Shown here: positions 50,596 through 52,636 of the stretch, in pieces
Layout of the letters: every line of letters begins with the position of its first letter
How positions within the stretch are numbered: position 1 is the stretch's first letter
NCBI GenBank assembly: GCA_009842505.1
Contig: VYFG01000071.1
Coordinates: 1 to 52,636, forward strand
From: Gammaproteobacteria bacterium
GTDB lineage: Bacteria; Pseudomonadota; Gammaproteobacteria; Arenicellales; Poriferihabitantaceae
DNA: 52,636 bases
Reading direction: 5' to 3'
Made by a program: the position numbers and the translations under genes
Notes under the pieces: generated by a model
Told to the model about the DNA's origin: nothing
Databases searched by the model: none
Seen by the model: the letters and a program-made list of their open reading frames with translations, nothing else

Positions 50596-51600
50596 TTATT
50601 CCGATCTGTCCGTGTCGGGAACCCGCTCCTCCCGGGGCGTCCGGCCGTACACATCCCGGTAGGACTTGATGAAGTGGGAATGGGAGGAAAAGCCGGAGGC
50701 GATGGCCACGTCCAGACCCGACCACGATGTGTACAGCAGCAGTTGACGCGCATTCTCCAGGCGCAGCTTGAGATAGTATTTCTGGGGCGTGGTGTCGCGG
50801 TATTTCCGGAACAGCCTTTCCAGTTGCCGCAGCGAGACATCCACATGGCTGGCCACCTCCTGGGGCGTCAGCGGGTCCTCGATGTTGTTCTGCATCAGGT
50901 CAATGGCTTCGGCAAGCTTGGGCGACAGGCGTATGAGGTCGTACCTATTCTCCATCCGCTGCCGGTCGTCCGGCGTGCGCAGGCGGTCGTGCTGGTAGAT
51001 CTGGGATATCCTCCGCGCCATCTCATGGCCGCAATCCTGTTCCACGAGCTTGAGCATCATGTCCAGCGCCGCGGTGCCGCCCGAACAGGTTCCCCGGCTG
51101 CGGTCGATTTCGTAGATATTGCTGGTGATTTCAAGGTGCGGGTAGAGTTCCCTGAACACCGGCAGATTCTCCCAGTGGATGGTGCAGCGGTAACCATCCA
51201 GCAGTCCGGCCCTGGCCAACACGAAACTGCCGGAACTTGCACTGCCGAGCAGGGCACCCCTGCGGTCCAGCGTCCACAGATTTCTGAACGTCTGCTCATC
51301 CGCGAAGTATTGGTTTTCATTGGTGGCCACCAGCAGTATCCGGTCACAGGCGGCGACGTCCTCAAGCGGACCTTCGACCGTCACCTGGACCCCGCTGCTG
51401 GAACATACATTCTGTCCGTCCGGGGACACCAGATGCCAGCGATAGGCATGATCCGCAGTGAACCGGTTGGCGGTCCGCATGCAGTCTACCAGGCAGCTGA
51501 ACGGAATCAGGGGAAAACGTTCGAAGAGGAGGAGGACAACGTCCCGGGTCTTGACGGGCGGGGGCGTACGCTCCCTGGAACGCGGTAACGATGACAACAC
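50596..51600 (-). CDS. GlxA/CdhR-type transcriptional regulator (DJ-1/PfpI plus AraC HTH)
   Basis: This protein of about 334 residues has an N-terminal DJ-1/PfpI-like domain beginning VVLLLFERFPLIPFSCLVD, with GSASSGSFVLARAGLLDG as a degenerate nucleophile elbow. A C-terminal AraC-type helix-turn-helix follows (LTPQEVASHVDVSLRQLERLFRKY, GLDVAIASGFSSHSHFIKSY). The family includes CdhR, GbdR and ArgR, regulators of carnitine, glycine betaine and arginine use. The start is uncertain: there is no early ATG, and GTG 51600 or a TTG at 51678 are the options. It is divergent from the epimerase gene and upstream of the methyltransferase. Confidence 0.85.
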   Translation of the reverse strand: MLSSLPRSRERTPPPVKTRDVVLLLFERFPLIPFSCLVDCMRTANRFTADHAYRWHLVSPDGQNVCSSSGVQVTVEGPLEDVAACDRILLVATNENQYFADEQTFRNLWTLDRRGALLGSASSGSFVLARAGLLDGYRCTIHWENLPVFRELYPHLEITSNIYEIDRSRGTCSGGTAALDMMLKLVEQDCGHEMARRISQIYQHDRLRTPDDRQRMENRYDLIRLSPKLAEAIDLMQNNIEDPLTPQEVASHVDVSLRQLERLFRKYRDTTPQKYYLKLRLENARQLLLYTSWSGLDVAIASGFSSHSHFIKSYRDVYGRTPREERVPDTDRSE

Positions 51601-51706
51601 TTCAGTGACCGGTGATAGGAAAGCACAATATAACCATGATCGCAGGGTTTCGACAATGCCGGCTATACTTCCGGACAAACATGGTCAGGCCCCCGGGTCG
51701 TACAGC

Positions 51707-52618
51707 ATGAACCAAGGTCCTTTCGACATACTGATTACAGGGGGAACAGGATTGATCGGCCAGGCGCTGATTCCCGTTCTCGAAGCCGGGGGACACCGGA
51801 TTTCCGTGCTGACGCGGCAGCCGGACCGATACCCCGGCAAAGCCAGCTGCCCCCGGCTCTTCGCCGCCTTGCGGGACATCTCGGAGGATCACCCGGTGGA
51901 TGCTGTCATCAACCTGGCGGGGGCGCGCATCATCGGCCGGCGGTGGAGCACCCGCCGCAAACAGGTCCTGCGGGACAGCCGCATTGCACTGACCCGGGAA
52001 CTGGTGGGGTGGATGTCCCAACGCCCGGTGCCGCCGGCCGTGCTGATCAGTGGTTCAGCGGTGGGGTATTACGGCGACCGCCAGGGCGAACCCCTCGAAG
52101 AGGATCAGCCATGCGGCGGGGACTTCGGTGCCCTGCTGTGTCGGGACTGGGAGCTTGAGGGCATGGAAGCCGCCGCGCTGGGAACCCGCGTAGCGGTCAT
52201 CCGCACCGGTCTTGTATTGAGCGGCAAAGGCGGCATGCTGCCCCCCATGCTCCGGAGCTTCGGGTGGGGACTGGGAGCGCGCATCGGGAACGGCAGGCAA
52301 TGGATGAGTTGGATCCACATCGATGACGAGGTCGCCGCCATTGCCCACCTGCTTGCCAACCAAGATTCCGCCGGCGCCTATAACCTGACGGCACCGGAAC
52401 CCGTGACCAATACCGGATTCAACGACTGTCTAGCACGCATGCTGCGCCGCCCGCGTCTGCTCGCGGTTCCGGCAGCGGTGCTGCACCTGGGGCTCGGTGA
52501 AGCTGCGGAACTATTGCTCGGTGGTCAGCGCGCGATACCGGCAAGGCTCCAGCAGGAGGGATTCGGGTTTGCCTACCCATCCCTGGAAGGAGCCTTCCGG
52601 GCCATTACCCGCCCTTGA
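51707..52618 (+). CDS. TIGR01777 (YfcH-like) NAD-dependent epimerase-family protein
   Basis: This 303-residue extended-SDR protein has the Rossmann motif ITGGTGLIGQALIPVLEAGGH and then INLAGARIIGRRWSTRRKQ, VLISGSAVGYYGDR (Tyr-containing active region) and RTGLVLSGKGGMLPPML. This order and the C-terminal DUF1731-like end (LLGGQRAIPARLQQEGFGFAYP) mark the TIGR01777 family. Its biological role is unclear. ATG 51707 gives the usual length. Confidence 0.88.
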   Translation: MNQGPFDILITGGTGLIGQALIPVLEAGGHRISVLTRQPDRYPGKASCPRLFAALRDISEDHPVDAVINLAGARIIGRRWSTRRKQVLRDSRIALTRELVGWMSQRPVPPAVLISGSAVGYYGDRQGEPLEEDQPCGGDFGALLCRDWELEGMEAAALGTRVAVIRTGLVLSGKGGMLPPMLRSFGWGLGARIGNGRQWMSWIHIDDEVAAIAHLLANQDSAGAYNLTAPEPVTNTGFNDCLARMLRRPRLLAVPAAVLHLGLGEAAELLLGGQRAIPARLQQEGFGFAYPSLEGAFRAITRP

Positions 52619-52636
52619 CCGGGACCATGACTTTGG

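Overview
The window reads as part of the chromosome of a GC-rich, chemolithoautotrophic, sulfur-oxidising gammaproteobacterium (Chromatiales-like). The reasons are a complete reverse-type dissimilatory sulfite reductase operon with the dsrEFH and dsrL genes that mark sulfur oxidisers, a SoxB thiosulfohydrolase, TusA/YeeE sulfur-handling proteins and a phosphoribulokinase of the Calvin cycle. No rRNA, tRNA, CRISPR array, integrase or transposase was recognised.

Layout. 1-4290 is a sulfur block: a persulfide-sensor-type ArsR regulator, soxB convergent to it, then tusA and a YeeE/TsuA permease. 4311-7139 holds a Sel1-repeat protein and a NarX/NarL-type two-component pair. 7195-19611, all on the minus strand, is dsrABEFHCMKLJOPNR in the classical order, with many overlapping or nearly touching genes. 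Divergent from dsrA, 20081-23126 is a tight plus-strand set: a TauD-like oxygenase, an unknown protein, a Cas6/Cmx6-like protein without any CRISPR array, a DsrC-family protein lacking both C-terminal cysteines, and a 67-residue protein. 23215-26686 adds an arginine-deiminase-fold enzyme, a PKHD-type oxygenase and two unknown proteins. 27044-35050 is prk, small genes, a third Fe(II)/2-oxoglutarate oxygenase, a hydrolase, etfBA, hisN and ettA.

35123-37549 is a minus-strand operon chained by 4-nt overlaps: an amidohydrolase, a YtkA-like secreted protein and a MauG-type dihaem peroxidase that is frameshifted. 37625-42377 is a compositionally different island carrying only two genes, a metallophosphoesterase and a GHKL/Hsp90-like ATPase, coupled by an 8-nt overlap. 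This is the best candidate for an undescribed conflict or defence system. 42378-51600 is a catabolic block for an amino compound, probably a quaternary or beta-amino acid: a GlxA-type regulator, a non-pyrrolysine MttB-family methyltransferase, a polar amino acid ABC transporter, a class III aminotransferase and a BKACE enzyme. The window ends with a complete TIGR01777-type epimerase gene.

Working together, SoxB/TusA/YeeE and Dsr would pass reduced sulfur through persulfide carriers (TusA, DsrEFH, DsrC) to reverse DsrAB. Electrons would reach the membrane through DsrMKJOP, and DsrL would link to NAD(P). The accessory genes around dsr are probably regulators or repair factors, but their roles are unknown.
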